Shown: positions 14,006 to 26,721, counted from the first letter of the stretch. The stretch is DNA of 64,000 nt from Siphonodentalium dalli (GCA_032622095.1 CP136063.1:12381814-12445813), one strand, 5' to 3'. The notes: generated from the sequence alone by a model not told the origin. Made by a program: numbers and translations.

Positions 14006-14250
14006 CTGTGAATAACAATGCAAAGAGCACAGTGCACATGTGGCACCATCCGTATAATCAGAAATATTGATACATGGTAGGTCGCTTCGTATATCCGGGT
14101 CAGTCCCACAGAAGCCACGTGGTTCTGTCGTAGTATAGGACGAGATACAGCCGACCGGTCGGAGCACTCTGCCGCCATTCAATGAACGACAATGGCCCAC
14201 ATACATCGTGTTGTTGTCGTACGTGTTTTCACCGTCGATGTAGAGATATT
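14006..14250 (-). CDS. Candidate internal exon of a cysteine-rich, probably secreted protein
   Basis: On the minus strand a pyrimidine-rich tract ending ATTATCACAG precedes the exon, and CACAG/GTATAC closes it, giving 245 bp between good splice signals. Read with two leading bases, the frame encodes about 81 residues with eight cysteines (GHCRSLNGG, RPVGCISS, GFCGTD, LPCINIS, CALCSLHCYS) and a YDNNTMYV start. The cysteine spacing suggests a disulphide-bonded extracellular domain, but I do not recognise the family. An overlapping frame at 13903-14178 lacks this pattern. Partner exons were not found. Confidence 0.35.
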
Positions 14251-14770
14251 CTGTGATAATGAAACAAGAAAAGAAGATGCAAGCAAAATATATACCACAT
14301 GAGCTATTTTACAAGATTCAAAAAGACAGACGCGTATTACCGACATGCTCAGTGACGTAAAAGCTTAGAGCAATTGTATCGATGGCAACACATAAACTTT
14401 AGCATAATGTTAAAAGTTCAGTGCATTTGGGATTTTCCCTCAAACTAAGAAAACAACAGTTTTTTTGGGAATAAGTCAGTACAATAGCCCATCATAAGCA
14501 AAGCAACACACTAAAAATAACAATGAACCAAGAACCGGACTAGTAAACACATGGACGCGTCCAAACTTTTGGGCGAATGGTTGGCTATTTACTTGAGTGG
14601 TCGATTCCATTTATTAACTAATGAGGGGTAGGCCTAGGCCTATATTCATATGATATAGCATGGTTATCGTTGCGAACTCGAACAGGTCTAACAACTACAC
14701 GTGTTCCATACATTGGCGCCACATAGGGGTGCTACCTAGTATTTTGTTCTTTATACATATTTAAATAACA
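14251..14770. other. No gene seen
   Basis: Unique AT-rich sequence on the 5' side of the candidate exon (minus strand). No further exon is supported. Confidence 0.3.
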
Positions 14771-15600
14771 TGAAATTCAATTAATTGAGGAAAAACACCC
14801 ACTGTCCTGAGTGGTATTGATAAGCTATCGGGGGGGGGGGGGGGGGGGTCCAACAACTTGAATGTGGGAATAACCCACCATTTATGGTAGCTATCCAACC
14901 AGGCTGTGCTTAAGTTTCTCAATTGATGACTGATGTACATATACAGTACACACAAATAGTAATAACAATTAACGTTATGATTTTGAAACTAACCATGCTA
15001 GAATATTGACGGTAAGGTGGTATTAACTACTACGAGCACTATTAATAATAATAGTAATATTCTATTATAATATAAGTGGGCATGATGTATGGAAATATTA
15101 AAGGACAAACCAATAGTTACAATAAAATTATAGCTTTTTTTTAATTAAGCGCAAGAAGAGCTAATTGTGCTTAAGCACAATAAGGGATATTCCTTATTGC
15201 GCTTATAAGCTCAATAAGGGAATCTATATTGTGCTTAAGTGCAATAAGGGAATATTAATTGCGCTTAAGCACAATGAAGAATATTCAAATTGCGCTGATA
15301 AAGCCCAATAATGAATCTCTTAATAAGGAATAATATATTATATATAGTACATAAATTCCTTATAATTCAGGTGGTGTAGTCCATCTCCATGGTACAATGG
15401 GTGGAACAAATATAGGATTATTCTACTATTTGCAGAAGGGTGATCTAATGAGAGAGATATTAATTGTGTTTAAGTGCAATGGGAAGTAATTGCAGTTAAG
15501 CATAATAAGGAATGTCTTATTGCATTCTCATTGGGCTTAAGCACAATTAGAGATTCCTTAAGTTATTGCGGTTAATCGAAATTGTCTATTAAACGTCAAT
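14771..15600. repeat. Dispersed repeat with palindromic array, copy 1
   Basis: Matches 59670-59715 and then 60720-61400 in order, so it is a paralogous block lacking about 1 kb that the other copy has. At that junction there is a run of 19 G (14830-14848). From about 15145 it contains tandem short palindromes of the type TTGCGCTTAAGCGCAATAAG, and a single unit of the later 52-bp satellite near 15443-15475. Confidence 0.75.
14830..14848 (+). repeat. Poly-G tract of 19
   Basis: Uninterrupted G run on the plus strand, capable of G-quadruplex formation and likely length-unstable. It lies exactly where the sister block at 59.7-60.7 kb carries extra sequence. Confidence 0.9.
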
Positions 15601-16274
15601 TTTGTTTCCCATAGGGATCATCAATGATGTCTATGCGCAAGGGACCCACGTCAATCTTCTCTGGGTTGGTTATATGGAGTAAAAGGAGTTCATACGATAA
15701 ACTGACATAAATCAGTAGAGCTATAGCGATCAATGTTGCCATGTAATGCATCGCGACTGTACTGTAGCGACAATTGTATAATAGTACTATTCTATTATAA
15801 TATAAGTGGGCACAACTGGGCATGATGTCTGAAATTATCTCTATCTCAAAATATGGCACCAGAATTATATAGAAAGGAATAGCAATTGATATACGTACGT
15901 AATACCATAGACATAAGTATTGATCACATGATAAAAATATGTACATAACTCAACTATACCGATGAAAAAAATAATAAATTGGACCGGGATTAGAGTTGGG
16001 TTGGTTACATGTGGATAATTGGATATGCGGTTAATACTGATGAAACAATATAAATTAGTAGAGCGATAAAGACCAATGTTGACACTTAGTCAGGCTATAT
16101 GCGGGGAAAATAGGGGTTGATACGATAGACCGAAATAAATTTGTCGAGTGATAGTGAACAATGTTGACTTATAAAGTAATGCGACTGTACTGTCGCACAA
16201 TTATCAGGTAGAAATTGTCAAATATGTACCGTGGTGTCCAATATGGAGAATCTCAGAAAACATTCGCAGGGCCC
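15601..16274. other. No supported gene; one hydrophobic open frame
   Basis: A 116-codon minus-strand frame (15596-15946, ATG start) would encode a protein with hydrophobic stretches. It overlaps a phrase (TATTCTATTATAATATAAGT) that also occurs at 15059, so it lies in repeat-derived sequence. I do not call it a gene. Confidence 0.25.
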
Positions 16275-16810
16275 TAAAATTTATTTAACACAGGATTTCC
16301 CATTCAAATCGATTTATGTCGATAAAACTCTTATTTTTCAAAATTTTAAGCTGAGACTTGGTGTGTCTGCGTGAAATACTTATATATTCCTAAAATGACT
16401 GGTTCTAGCACGTAATTATGTTTTAGATGGCAGAAAGAATTTTCTTTCGATGATAAATTTTAATATAGGATTTGCCATTCAAAACGATTTATGTCGATAA
16501 AACTCTTATTTTTCAAAATTTTAAGCTGAGACTTGGGATGTCTGCGTGGAATACTTATATATTCCTAAAATGATAGGGTCCATCGCGTAATTATGTTTTA
16601 GATGGAAGAAATGATTTTTTTTTCGATGATAAATTTTAACATGGGATTGTCCCATTCAAATTGATTTATGTCCATAAAACTCTTATTTTTCAAAATTTTA
16701 AGCTGAGGCTCGGTGTTTCTGCGTGGAATACTTATATATTCCTAAAACGGCAGGGTCCAGCACGTAATTATCTTTTAAATGGAAGAAATTGATTTGTTTC
16801 GATGATAAAA
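16275..16810. repeat. Tandem repeat of about 176 bp, three units
   Basis: The phrase GATTTATGTCGATAAAACTC recurs near 16311, 16486 and 16663 (as GTCCATAAAAC in the last), followed each time by the same 140 bp or so. The last unit is cut short near 16810. Core repeats of this size occur in non-autonomous elements of bivalves (pearl type), but the flanks here do not prove such an element. Confidence 0.8.
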
Positions 16811-18922
16811 ATCAAGCAGAAATAAACCAGCGTAAACAAATTTAACAATCATTTTCTCAAGTGTCGTTTTGGTCAAAATATCGCTCTCTCGACGGGGAGA
16901 TCTGATCCGAACAATAGCTAAGATGTGTTTAGATAGAATTATTGAGAGAATTTGACAGATTATGGTGCATTTTGAGAGAATCGAGTGGAGAAAACGTTTG
17001 CTTCAAACACGCGAATTCAGCCAATTACAGTCGCAGACGAGCGCTGTCACTGTCAGAATCAGATTGACAACACATTGAACAAATGCAGGCATGAAACTCA
17101 CCTTTTTGGGAGGTAAATCCAATAAATTAAATATCAAAATGATCCTTCCTAAGCACATTCAAAGATATCCCGCAAGTTTTTACTATCTTAGGACACAGAA
17201 ACAGTCAAAATGAATGAATTTAAATCATCTTCCGAGACGAAGCGAGACATGTACATGTGTACGATTTGATTTTGAGGCGCCTTGTTTACGATGACGTCAT
17301 TTGCGTTGCTTCCCAACCTTAACCCTTTCCACTCTCAACGACATTTCAATTGGTTGAAATTAAAAAGTTCTCAAGTTCCAGCTCAACTTGAATCTAGTTA
17401 CTCAATTGGTAGAAATACTTTAGCAGTAATTCTTAGTTTTATAAGTTATAACTCTAATTTTATTGACGATACAAGCTCAACATTATAATATGTCACTGTT
17501 TATGGCGGTGTTATCCAAACGTGTGATTATAATTCTATTTTACGATCAAATGTCAGTGCAGCTCAGCAGAAACGCATATGCACTAGTTCAATTCAGCAGA
17601 AACGCACGAGTCCTACGGTTATAGACACCCACTGGACGCGCTTCGCGCGTCGGTCAGTGGGTGAAAAATGAATCGCTTTGGGTTGGCCGAATGTGCATCA
17701 ATAATCCTGCGACAATGCTGGGTTGAAATAATATTGATTGCTTCGTGATCCTCGCTAGCCGACCTTGTGAATTACATGCGCGGACTTTTAAAATCTAGGT
17801 TTTTCGATTGGTAGCTGGTGCTTTTAAAATAACATGGCTCAAAATACAAATGGAAGATGTTTTCCGCGATAGGCATACAAAAATACTCATTGAAAAAAGA
17901 AAAAAACAATTTGCAGATATATATGACAAAAATCAAATATGAAAATGAATTGTCTGAAGCGAAAATTATACGGAATGAAAAACAATTGTGAAGCCCCCAA
18001 CCTCAGAGGGATATATCGCAAAAATTACTGAAAAACGCCAAATCTAGTGACGCCAACTTGATGATAAAAGCTGTTCGAGTCGGCAGGCGGTCCTATGATA
18101 AATTAGTTCAACAACAGAGGGAAGGTGATTGGTCAGAAAGCCCTACGAACAGTAAAAATAATGTTCAGAACCTGTATACTTATACTATATAGGGCTTTTA
18201 TTTATAATGACCAACAAATGTGGACTAAATTACGAAAAAGTACCGTACCCAATATTCTACAGTGGTTAAGGTATCAATTTATATATAGTTATGGTATCAA
18301 TTTATTTCATGAAATATGTGGGCAACTGGGTATCAGTCTATCGGAAACACACACAATCCCCCTGTACTATTAATATTGCGCCCCGTACTTGTATCCACCC
18401 CTGCTATTATTTGGATCCCGATCGAGAGTAGTGCTATGTAAATCTCTCTGCACCGTCCAATAAGAATGTTACATTGTTGCCGGCATTTGGTGGTTCTGTG
18501 ACATTTGATCAACAATTATGACAGTTCAAACTCCGATTGTAAATTGTCGATATATACGGTAGAAAGTCTATCGCAAATCCGAAATTACAATGTCGCAGAC
18601 AACACAAAAACGGAACGTCGCTTTTCATGAAAATATTTTTCCGTGACGTCGTCTTTGATGACGCGCTGTATCAAAACAAAGCCGGCGTTTTGCAGAAGCG
18701 ACTCTTACTCCGCAGTGGGCCATTATTTGGAGTTGAATTACATAAATGCGCGCATATAACCAAAATAGTCGCGACCTATACTTTAAGTCATTTTCTCTAT
18801 ATTTGTTCACAAACTCATATATTGAATCTAATATCTGCATAACACATTGGTATATACAAATGTCTGCAGGAAATGTGATCAAATTCACGAATTATCAGAT
18901 GCATATATACAATTTCGCAAAG
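16811..18922. other. Mostly unique sequence without supported genes
   Basis: Small frames at 17282-17488, 18125-18373 and 18627-18842 have no recognised features. A strong hairpin lies at 17626-17664 (CACCCACTGGACGCGC with its near-complement). A TGACGTCA element lies near 17293. Confidence 0.35.
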
Positions 18923-19360
18923 AAGCTTCTATCAATTAATATTGATTTTATTTCGAATATTAAATCGGGCCCGTTTATGTTACTATTTTTAGAACCGACC
19001 ATTCGGATGAGACCATATTGCGATATAGAGCACTGTGCTGTTCCTACGGCTACTCAACGAATGTCAAATGTCACAGATTGGTTGTTTGTATTGTTTTGTT
19101 CCACAGATATAACCGATAATGAGTATAATTAACGTTTATTTGTGACAAAATTGCACAATATAATTTCTGGTCTCTGTTAGCAGTAACCACTATTGTTCGT
19201 TAGCTGAACAAACACACCTTTTTAGACCAGAAAATATTCGAAATAAAATTAATATTAATCGATAGAAGCATTTCCGGACATGAGTCTTCGATTCAAATCT
19301 AATATTTGATACCCCGATAACTATATAATACATGTGTACAAAGAGATAATGCACCTTTAA
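18923..19360. mobile_element. MITE copy D, truncated at its left end
   Basis: Begins inside the family consensus at AAGCTTCTATCAATT, missing about 80 bp of the left arm, and ends with the normal right terminus CACCTTTAA. It abuts copy E and shares its terminal TTAA (19357-19360). Confidence 0.75.
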
Positions 19361-19884
19361 AGATAGATTATCTCTTTAAATAACAAATTTTAAATAGTTG
19401 AGTGGGTATACAATAATAGATATGAACTGAAGACGCCTGTCCGGAAAGGCTTCTATCAATTAATATTCATTTTATTTCGAATATTAAATCGGGACCGTTA
19501 CTATGTTTAGAACAGACCATTCGCATGATACCATATTGCGATATAGAGCACTGGGCTGTTCCTACATGTATGGCTACGCACCGAAAGTCAAATGTCCCAG
19601 ATTGATTGTTTGTATTGTTTTGTTCCACATATATAAGCGATGATGAGTATAATTAACGTTTATTTGTGACAAAATTGTACAATAACATTTATGGTCTATG
19701 TTAACAGTAACCATTATCGTTCGTTAGCTGAACAAACATACTTTTTTAGACCAGAACATATTGAAAATAAAATTAATATTAATCTATAGAAGCATTTCCG
19801 GACAGGAGTCTTCGATTCATATCTAATATTTTATACTCCGGTAACTATATACTACATGTTTTCAAAGAGATAATCCACCTTTAA
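19357..19884. mobile_element. TTAA-flanked long-TIR MITE, copy E
   Basis: Full-length element with TTAA at both ends; its left TTAA is the right TTAA of copy D. It is more diverged from A-C than B is from C. Confidence 0.8.
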
Positions 19885-20270
19885 ATAAAATAGTTTAAAA
19901 AAACTTAATTAAAAAAAATTAGTTTTGATTTCTGTTCCTGTTAGATTGAAATTCTAGCTAAAGTTTGCAACACATTAAAAAAAAACATTGTTTTGAATAA
20001 AAATTCCAAGAAAAAAACGGCGCTATAACATCCACTGATGTATCCGGAGTCCATTTGAAGCTTTAGTAGAATTCGTGGCGAAAGCCGGAGATTCGCGGCC
20101 AAGAAAGCAATTATGGTCATCAGATTCTAATAAATTCCGCTCATAATCACTGCGACGTCGCCGCATTTAGATGTCGGATATTTGAAGAGAGTCGCGGCGA
20201 TTTTGAGTTGACCGATCGCCGCGATGAGTGAAATGAGGCTAATTCATTTTGAGGGTACTGTACATTGCCT

Positions 20271-20763
20271 TTAAAGATAGATTATCTCTTTAAATAACAA
20301 ATTTGAAATAGTTGTGTGAGTATAAAATAATAGATATGAACCGAAGACCCCTGTCCCGAAAAGCTTCTATCAATTAATATTTATTTTATTTCGAATATTA
20401 AATCGGGACCGTGTATGTTACTATTTTTAGAACAAACCATTTGGATGATACCATATTGCGATATAGAGCACTGGGCTGTTCCTATGGCTACGTACCGAAA
20501 GTCAAATCTCCCAGATTGATTATTTGTATTGTTTTGTTCAATATATATTTGCGATAATGAGTATAATTAACGTTTATTTGTGACAAAATTGTACAATAAA
20601 ATTGCTGGTCTCTGTTAACAGTAACCAATATTGTTCGTTAGCTGAACAAACATACTTTTTAGGCCAGAAAATATTCGAAATAAAATTAATACTAATCGAT
20701 AGAAACATTTCTAGACAGGAGTCTTCGATTCAAATTTAATATTTTATACCCCGGAAACTATAA
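20271..20763. mobile_element. MITE copy F, right end truncated
   Basis: Left terminus TTAAAGATAGATTATCTC is intact; the right end stops at CCCCGGAAACTATAA, before the TIR end. The matching place in D2 (about 36606) lacks the element, so it entered D1 after duplication or was lost from D2. Confidence 0.75.
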
Positions 20764-20940
20764 ACACGATTTTGTGACTTTAGTAACTAACAGTTGTGTC
20801 TTATTTTATCTGAAATTGTTTTGGACGGGTGGGTTTGCCCGACTGAGTGGTCGTGTACCAGGATAATACTGTCTTTCATGACTACGGCCTCAAATATTTG
20901 GAGAAACGTTATTTGGAGAAGTGTTATACAGTTACAAAAG

Positions 20941-23087
20941 TCACGGTCCAACACCGACATAAGGGACCATCAGACACGATCCAACACCGACTTAAGGGAC
21001 CATCAGACACAATCCAACACCGGTTTAAGGGACCATCATACACGATCCAACACCGACTTAAGGGACCATCAGTCACGATCCATCACCGACTTAAGGGACA
21101 ATCAGACACGACCCAACACCGACTTAAGGGACCATCAGACACGATCCAACGCCGACTCAAGGGACCATCAGACACGATCCAACACCGACTTAAGGGACCA
21201 TAAGACACGACCCAACACCGACTTAATGTACCAACAGTCACGATCCAACACAGAATTAAGGGACCATCAGTCACGATCCAACACCGACTTAAGGGACCAT
21301 TAGACACGACCCAACACCGATTTAAGGGACCATCAGGCGCGACCCAAAGCCGACTTAAGGGACCTTCAGACACGACCCAATACCGACTTAAGGGACAATC
21401 ATACACGACCCAACACCGACTTAAGGGATCATCAGTCACGATCTATCACCGAATTCAGGGACCATCAGACACGATCCAACACCAACTTCAGGGACCATCA
21501 GACACGATCCAACCCCGAATCAAGGGACCATCAGACACGATCCAACCCCGAATCATGGGACCATCAGACACGATCCAACACCGACTTAAGGGACCATTAT
21601 ACACGATCCAACACCGACTTAAGGGACCATTATACACCATATCAACATCGACTTAAGGGACAATCAGACACGATCCAACACCGACATAATGGACCATCAG
21701 ACACGATCCAACGTCGACTTAATGGACCATAAGTCACGATCCAACACCGGGTTAAGGGACCATCAGTCACGACCCAACACCGACTTAATGGACCATCAGT
21801 CACGACCAACACCGACTTAAGGGACCATCAGAGACGATCCATCACCGACTTACAGGACCATCAGACACGGCCCAACACCGACTTAAGGGACCACCAGACA
21901 CGATCCAACACCGACTTAATGGACCATCATACACGATCCAACACCGACTTAAGGGACCATCAGGCACGACCCAATACCGACTTAAGGGACCATCAGTCAC
22001 GACCCAACACCGACTTAATGGACCATTAGACACGATCCAACATCGACTTAAGGGATCATTAGACACGATCCAACACCGACTTACGGGACTATCAGACACG
22101 GCCCAACACCGACTTAAGGGACCGTCAGACACGATCCAACACCGACTTAATGGACCATCATACACGATCCAACACCGACTTAAGGAACCATCAGGCTTGA
22201 TCCAACACCGACTTAAGGGACAATCAGTCACGACCCAACACCGACTTAAGGGACCATCAGAGACGATCCAACACCGACTTACGGGACCATCAGACACGAC
22301 CCAACACCGACTTATGGGACCATCAGACACGATCCAACACCGACTTAATGGACCATCATACACGATCCAACACCTACTTAAGGGACAATTAGACACGACC
22401 CAACACCGACTTATGGGACCATTAGTCACGATCAAACAAGGTAAATGGACCATCGGACACGATCCAACCCCGACTTAAGGGACCATCAGGCACGATCCAA
22501 CACCGACTTAAGGGACCATCAGTCACGACCCAACACCGACTTAATGGACCATTAGAGACGATCCAACATCGACTTAAGGGATCATTAGACACGATCCAAC
22601 ATCGACTTGAGGGACCATCAGTCACGATCCAACACCGACTTAAGGGACCATCAGCCACGATCCTACATCGACTTAAAGGACAATCAGTCACGATCTAACA
22701 CCGACTTAAGGGACCATCAAACACGATCCAACACCGACTTAAGGGACCACCAGTCACGATCCAACACTGACTTAAGTGACCATCGGTCACGATCCAACAC
22801 CGACTTCAGGTACCATCAGTCACGATCCAACACCGACTTAAGGGACCATCAGACACGATCCAACACCGACTTGAGGGACCATCAGTCACGATCCAACACC
22901 GACTTAATGGACCATCAATCATGATCCAACACCGACTTAAGGGACCACCAGTCACCATCCAACACCGACTTAAGGGACCATCAGTCACGATCCAACACCG
23001 ACTTAAGGGACCATCAGTCACGATCCAACACCGACTTAAGTGACCATCAGTCACGATCCAACACCGTCTTAAGGGACCATCATACAC
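20941..23087. repeat. 33-bp satellite array, about 65 units
   Basis: Unit of 33 bp containing CACGATCCAACACCGACTTA followed by AGGGACCATCAGA, with point variants such as TTATGG, ACACGACCC and AGTCACG. Because 33 is a multiple of three, long spurious frames appear on both strands. The matching site in D2 has one unit (36829-36861). Confidence 0.97.
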
Positions 23088-23737
23088 GTGGATACAACAG
23101 TCAACTAGTTGAACAAATGGGGACCGATTTATCTTCTGAAGGGGAACATTACCACTTTGAACGAATAATCCTGGAACTGTTTCCTATCTAATACGTGTAT
23201 GTCATCAACATATCGTCGCATCGGTGCTACAATGTTATATAAAGAGTCCACCATAGGTCGCCCCGCATACATTGGCCATTTTGTATTATTTTCTTATAAT
23301 TGTTAAAGAATATAAAAAAAATAATAAAATGATAACAAATTGTTAAGGAATGTAAGAAATAATTATAAAATTGTTAAAGATTATAAGAAACCAATTATAA
23401 AACATTATTAAAATTGTTAAAGAATGTAAGAGCAATGAAACAAGTTATAAAATATGATAAATATTGTTAAGGAATTTAAGAAAATATGTAAACAATAGGG
23501 AAACAATAACCTGTGGTCGATTCGCATATATCAGAACATTAATTGATACAGGGACATTAATGTTCCGACATGATACGGTTAATAGTGGATGTTCGCGATG
23601 GATGTGTGATATGAATGATGACGTTGCAAGTATATATTTTTTAGTTTCTCTTGTCTGGTATTCGAATACTGGCTTAATAGTTTCTGATTTAGTTGGTGTG
23701 AAATCTGACAGGGAATAATGTATTCTATTTTACATAC
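23088..23737. repeat. Array flank with AT-rich GTTAAAGAATGTAAG repeats
   Basis: From about 23280 to 23480, degenerate short repeats of the word TTGTTAAAGAATGTAAGAAA occur, matching 38440-38660 in D2. A short hairpin element (CCACCATAGGTCG) lies near 23250. No gene. Confidence 0.6.
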
Positions 23738-23832
23738 CCTCATTGTGTCCGAATGATACAGCCAGCAGAGCCATCATTTTGTCTAGCATGGCCCGGTTGT
23801 CAATAACAACCAACTGTGCAGACTCGGCTTCA
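23738..23832 (-). pseudogene. C-type-lectin-like exon fragment, D1
   Basis: Minus strand. This carries only the 3' half of the exon seen at 24443-24692 (the CEAESAQLVVIDN-like region) up to a GTATGT donor at 23736-23737. Its 5' half is replaced by unrelated sequence. The D2 counterpart is 38896-39008, so the fragment predates the duplication. Confidence 0.5.
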
Positions 23833-24442
23833 TATGTTAACCAATATAGGTAAGTGGGTGCCTGACAAGGTAACACATCTTCCCGGGTCAACGACAATCA
23901 CACATAGCCCTCTGGAATGACAATACGAAGTCAGACTGGAGTACTGGCTGACGGACCTTACGGCCTTTCCGTTTGTCAACTTACGTATGAGAGTGAACAA
24001 AATAACGGCGTTCAACCTATCCGTCACATAATTTCCCCACATACTGAAGGTGGTGCACAAATGTGTGGATGTCAAAATAAAGGGAAGGTTGTCTGATGTA
24101 GGCATATTAATCAAGATTCGAGGCTAAATGGGATGATGATCAAGGTCCCAATTGTTCGCAGACAAATTGCTCCTCGTTCTGGTGACATGAATTTTGAGGT
24201 GGAAGCTGGAACTTGGAGCGTTTTATTAGAATTTTCAAAATAGTTTTAGAACGTACCCCACAAAACAATATTCATTTAATGCCAAAGGTAGAATTTCTAG
24301 GTTTTTGAAAATTACTCCCAATAAGTTAAAAAGATGTGAAAATGTTTTGATAAGACCATCATCAGTTGCAGGTTGCTGTCTATATGCCAAGCTAAGCGCA
24401 TGTCATATCACGTTTCGACTCGTTATATTCTATTTTACATAC

Positions 24443-24692
24443 CCTCATTGTGTCCGAATGATGCAGCAAGGAGGGCCATCAATTCGTCTAGCATGGCCCG
24501 GTTGTCAATAACAACCAAGTGCGCAGACTCGGCTTCACACCGTATTTTCGCATCTGGCCAGCGCGCAAAGTCGGGATGTATTTCAGGCAGTATACCGTCC
24601 CATCAAGAGTGTGCAGCGCACAGCCAAGTTGTGTAGGACACACATCTGTCGGATAGATGGAAGTTATTGGACACAATTTGCACAAAGGACTG
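24443..24692 (-). pseudogene. C-type-lectin-like exon, D1, frameshifted
   Basis: Counterpart of the open exon at 39612-39862. It keeps the acceptor (TTATTTGTAG) and donor (GTATGT) and the upstream coding half (DGTVYCLKYIPTLR). One base is lost in the stretch that in D2 encodes RSWPDAK, so the second half is out of frame and cannot give the conserved CEA-x-AHLVVID segment. This suggests that the D1 gene is inactivated, unless the exon is skipped. Confidence 0.6.
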
Positions 24693-25030
24693 CTACAAAT
24701 AAGGATTTCGGATATTGAAATACATCAGTTCAATGTGTGTTATTTATAGTCCTTGTCGTTTCCCTATCCGTAGTTATGATTACTGTTTAATATTTTCAAC
24801 AGAACATCACATCATATTAAGGTCGCGATAGTTTCTCAGCTCTCCAATGTGGGAGATTATGTCCGCAAATTCTGATCGCAATATGGCCTTAGTTGTTGTC
24901 TACTAGTGGTAACCAAATCAGTAATCGTCGTGAAGCACGATAATTTCTTTTGTGATTTTTTTTACTTTTTTTTATAATATTTGTTGAAACAGTCAGATGA
25001 TTTTACATACAAAATGAATGGTTGTACATG
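24693..25030. other. Intron-like sequence, no gene
   Basis: Lies between the lectin-like exon and the minisatellites on the minus-strand gene model; homologous to 40376-40668. No other feature seen. Confidence 0.4.
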
Positions 25031-25033
25031 TTG

Positions 25034-25378
25034 GATACAAAATATAGTTAATGTGTATCTGATACATGCATTCATGAATACAAAATATAGTTAATGTGTA
25101 TCTGATACATGCATTCAGGAATACAAAATATAGTTAATGTGTATCTGATACATGCATTCAAGAATACAAAATATAGTTAATGTGTATCTGATACATGCAT
25201 TCAGTCATACAAAATATAGTTAATGTGTATCTGATACATGCATTCAGTCATACGAAATATAGTTAATGTGTATCTGATACATGCATTCAGGAATACAAAA
25301 TATAGTTAATGTGTATCTGATACATGCATTCAGGAATACAAAATATAGTTAATGTGTATCTGATACATGCATTCATTA
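25034..25378. repeat. 43-bp minisatellite, 8 units (D1)
   Basis: Unit contains ATACAAAATATAGTTAATGT and TCTGATACATGCATTCA. D2 has about 10 units at 40677-41098 with a GTTCATCTG variant in place of GTGTATCTG. Confidence 0.95.
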
Positions 25379-25475
25379 AGTGGCTCTAAACAGGCATTCA
25401 GTGGCTCTAAACAGGCATTCAGTGGCTCTAAACAGGCATTCAGTGGCTCTAAACAGGCATTCAGTCGCTCTAAAC
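25373..25475. repeat. 21-bp minisatellite, 5 units
   Basis: Unit CATTCAGTGGCTCTAAACAG plus G. It directly follows the 43-bp array and shares its CATTCA end. D2 has a single unit near 41135. Confidence 0.9.
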
Positions 25476-26720
25476 AAGGGATCGGGCAATCATTTATATT
25501 TTAATTGAAATCATGATATACAACAGAGAATGATTTGAAGGTTTAAGTCAAGTTAAAGATGTTATTTTCATTATTTTTTTTTGGTTTAGCACGACACTCA
25601 AGTGAAGGGTGACTATATTTACAATAATAATTGAAGAGAGTAAGAGGTAGAACGGAAACATATTTCTTAAAGGAGAATGCGCGATTCTGATGAGTATATA
25701 TCAATAAATGTATGTTTTTTTATAGCGTTTTCTATCAGGAACCAGTTTTTCTCAAATTCTGCAATCTTCATATTACAACAAGCATTGAATTTGTCACATC
25801 GATACCTGTATTATAGGGATTGTATACAAGCATTGACGGAGAGCAAGTCTGGGTAGAATTTAGGTATTGTTTGACAAACAGCCAAACACGATAATCTTGA
25901 TAAACACAAAGCGCTGAGCTGTCCTGATAACAGCATAATTAAGTACAATATAATTTTGGAAAGACAAATGATCCCCTTACTGCGAGTGGAAAGCACGATG
26001 TTCCCACAAACGGACTCGTCAATTATGCCATACTGTGTGTTGAACCATCATAAAAATACGACTACACTAAGGTATTCGTAATCCATATCTGTAATTTTTC
26101 ACTGTGCGAAATATGTCTTGCCTAGTAACGAACATGTATCATGCATAATGCACATAAACATATCAGGCGCACCTGTGATAATATAGACCGCAGTAGACAG
26201 TTAGAGGGACGAGAGGCTCTCGCGTGGGTGGATATTACAGGGAAGTGATGTAATATCAGTGTAGGTTCGTAATAGGTGTATAGTGTACGTTCCGAATAAG
26301 TTTATTATATGGTATCCTGAAAAGTTACCCATAATTCTGCTGTAGTTAAGGGGTTGATTACTTAGAGCATTGCTGTACATAATCAAGCAAAAGTAAAGTG
26401 TGTACAAGTAAAATCTGATATAAATGGCATACATATTATAATCAGAAATCAGGCCTCAAAATATGGTGCTGGACATTTATCTACTGTCAGGTTATGTATA
26501 TCACTTGATGACCTCGATGAATAATGGGTAGCTTCAGCCATGAATATTAAACACTCCGATATTGCATCACGTCCCTTTAACATGCATTGCGAGCGCATTG
26601 TGTCCCTTTAATATTCACACATCGAGATTGCCTCGTGTCACATTGTCTCCCTTTAATATTCACGCGCCGAGATTGCAAGGTTTCCACACAAACAAAGAAG
26701 AAGGAAATAGTGTATGTGAC
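25476..26720. other. Intron-like conserved spacer
   Basis: Homologous to about 41150-42210 in D2. Frames on the minus strand (25811-25996, 26201-26434) have no domain and are not preserved as genes. Three Pol-II-like TTTAATATTCAC words occur near 26580-26660. No gene is supported. Confidence 0.4.
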
Positions 26721-26721
26721 A

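Noticed and set aside
20794-23087. Long open frames on both strands that look like 11-residue repeat proteins
   Set aside because: They arise because the 33-bp satellite unit is divisible by three; several frames on both strands are open at once and none has its own gene signals.
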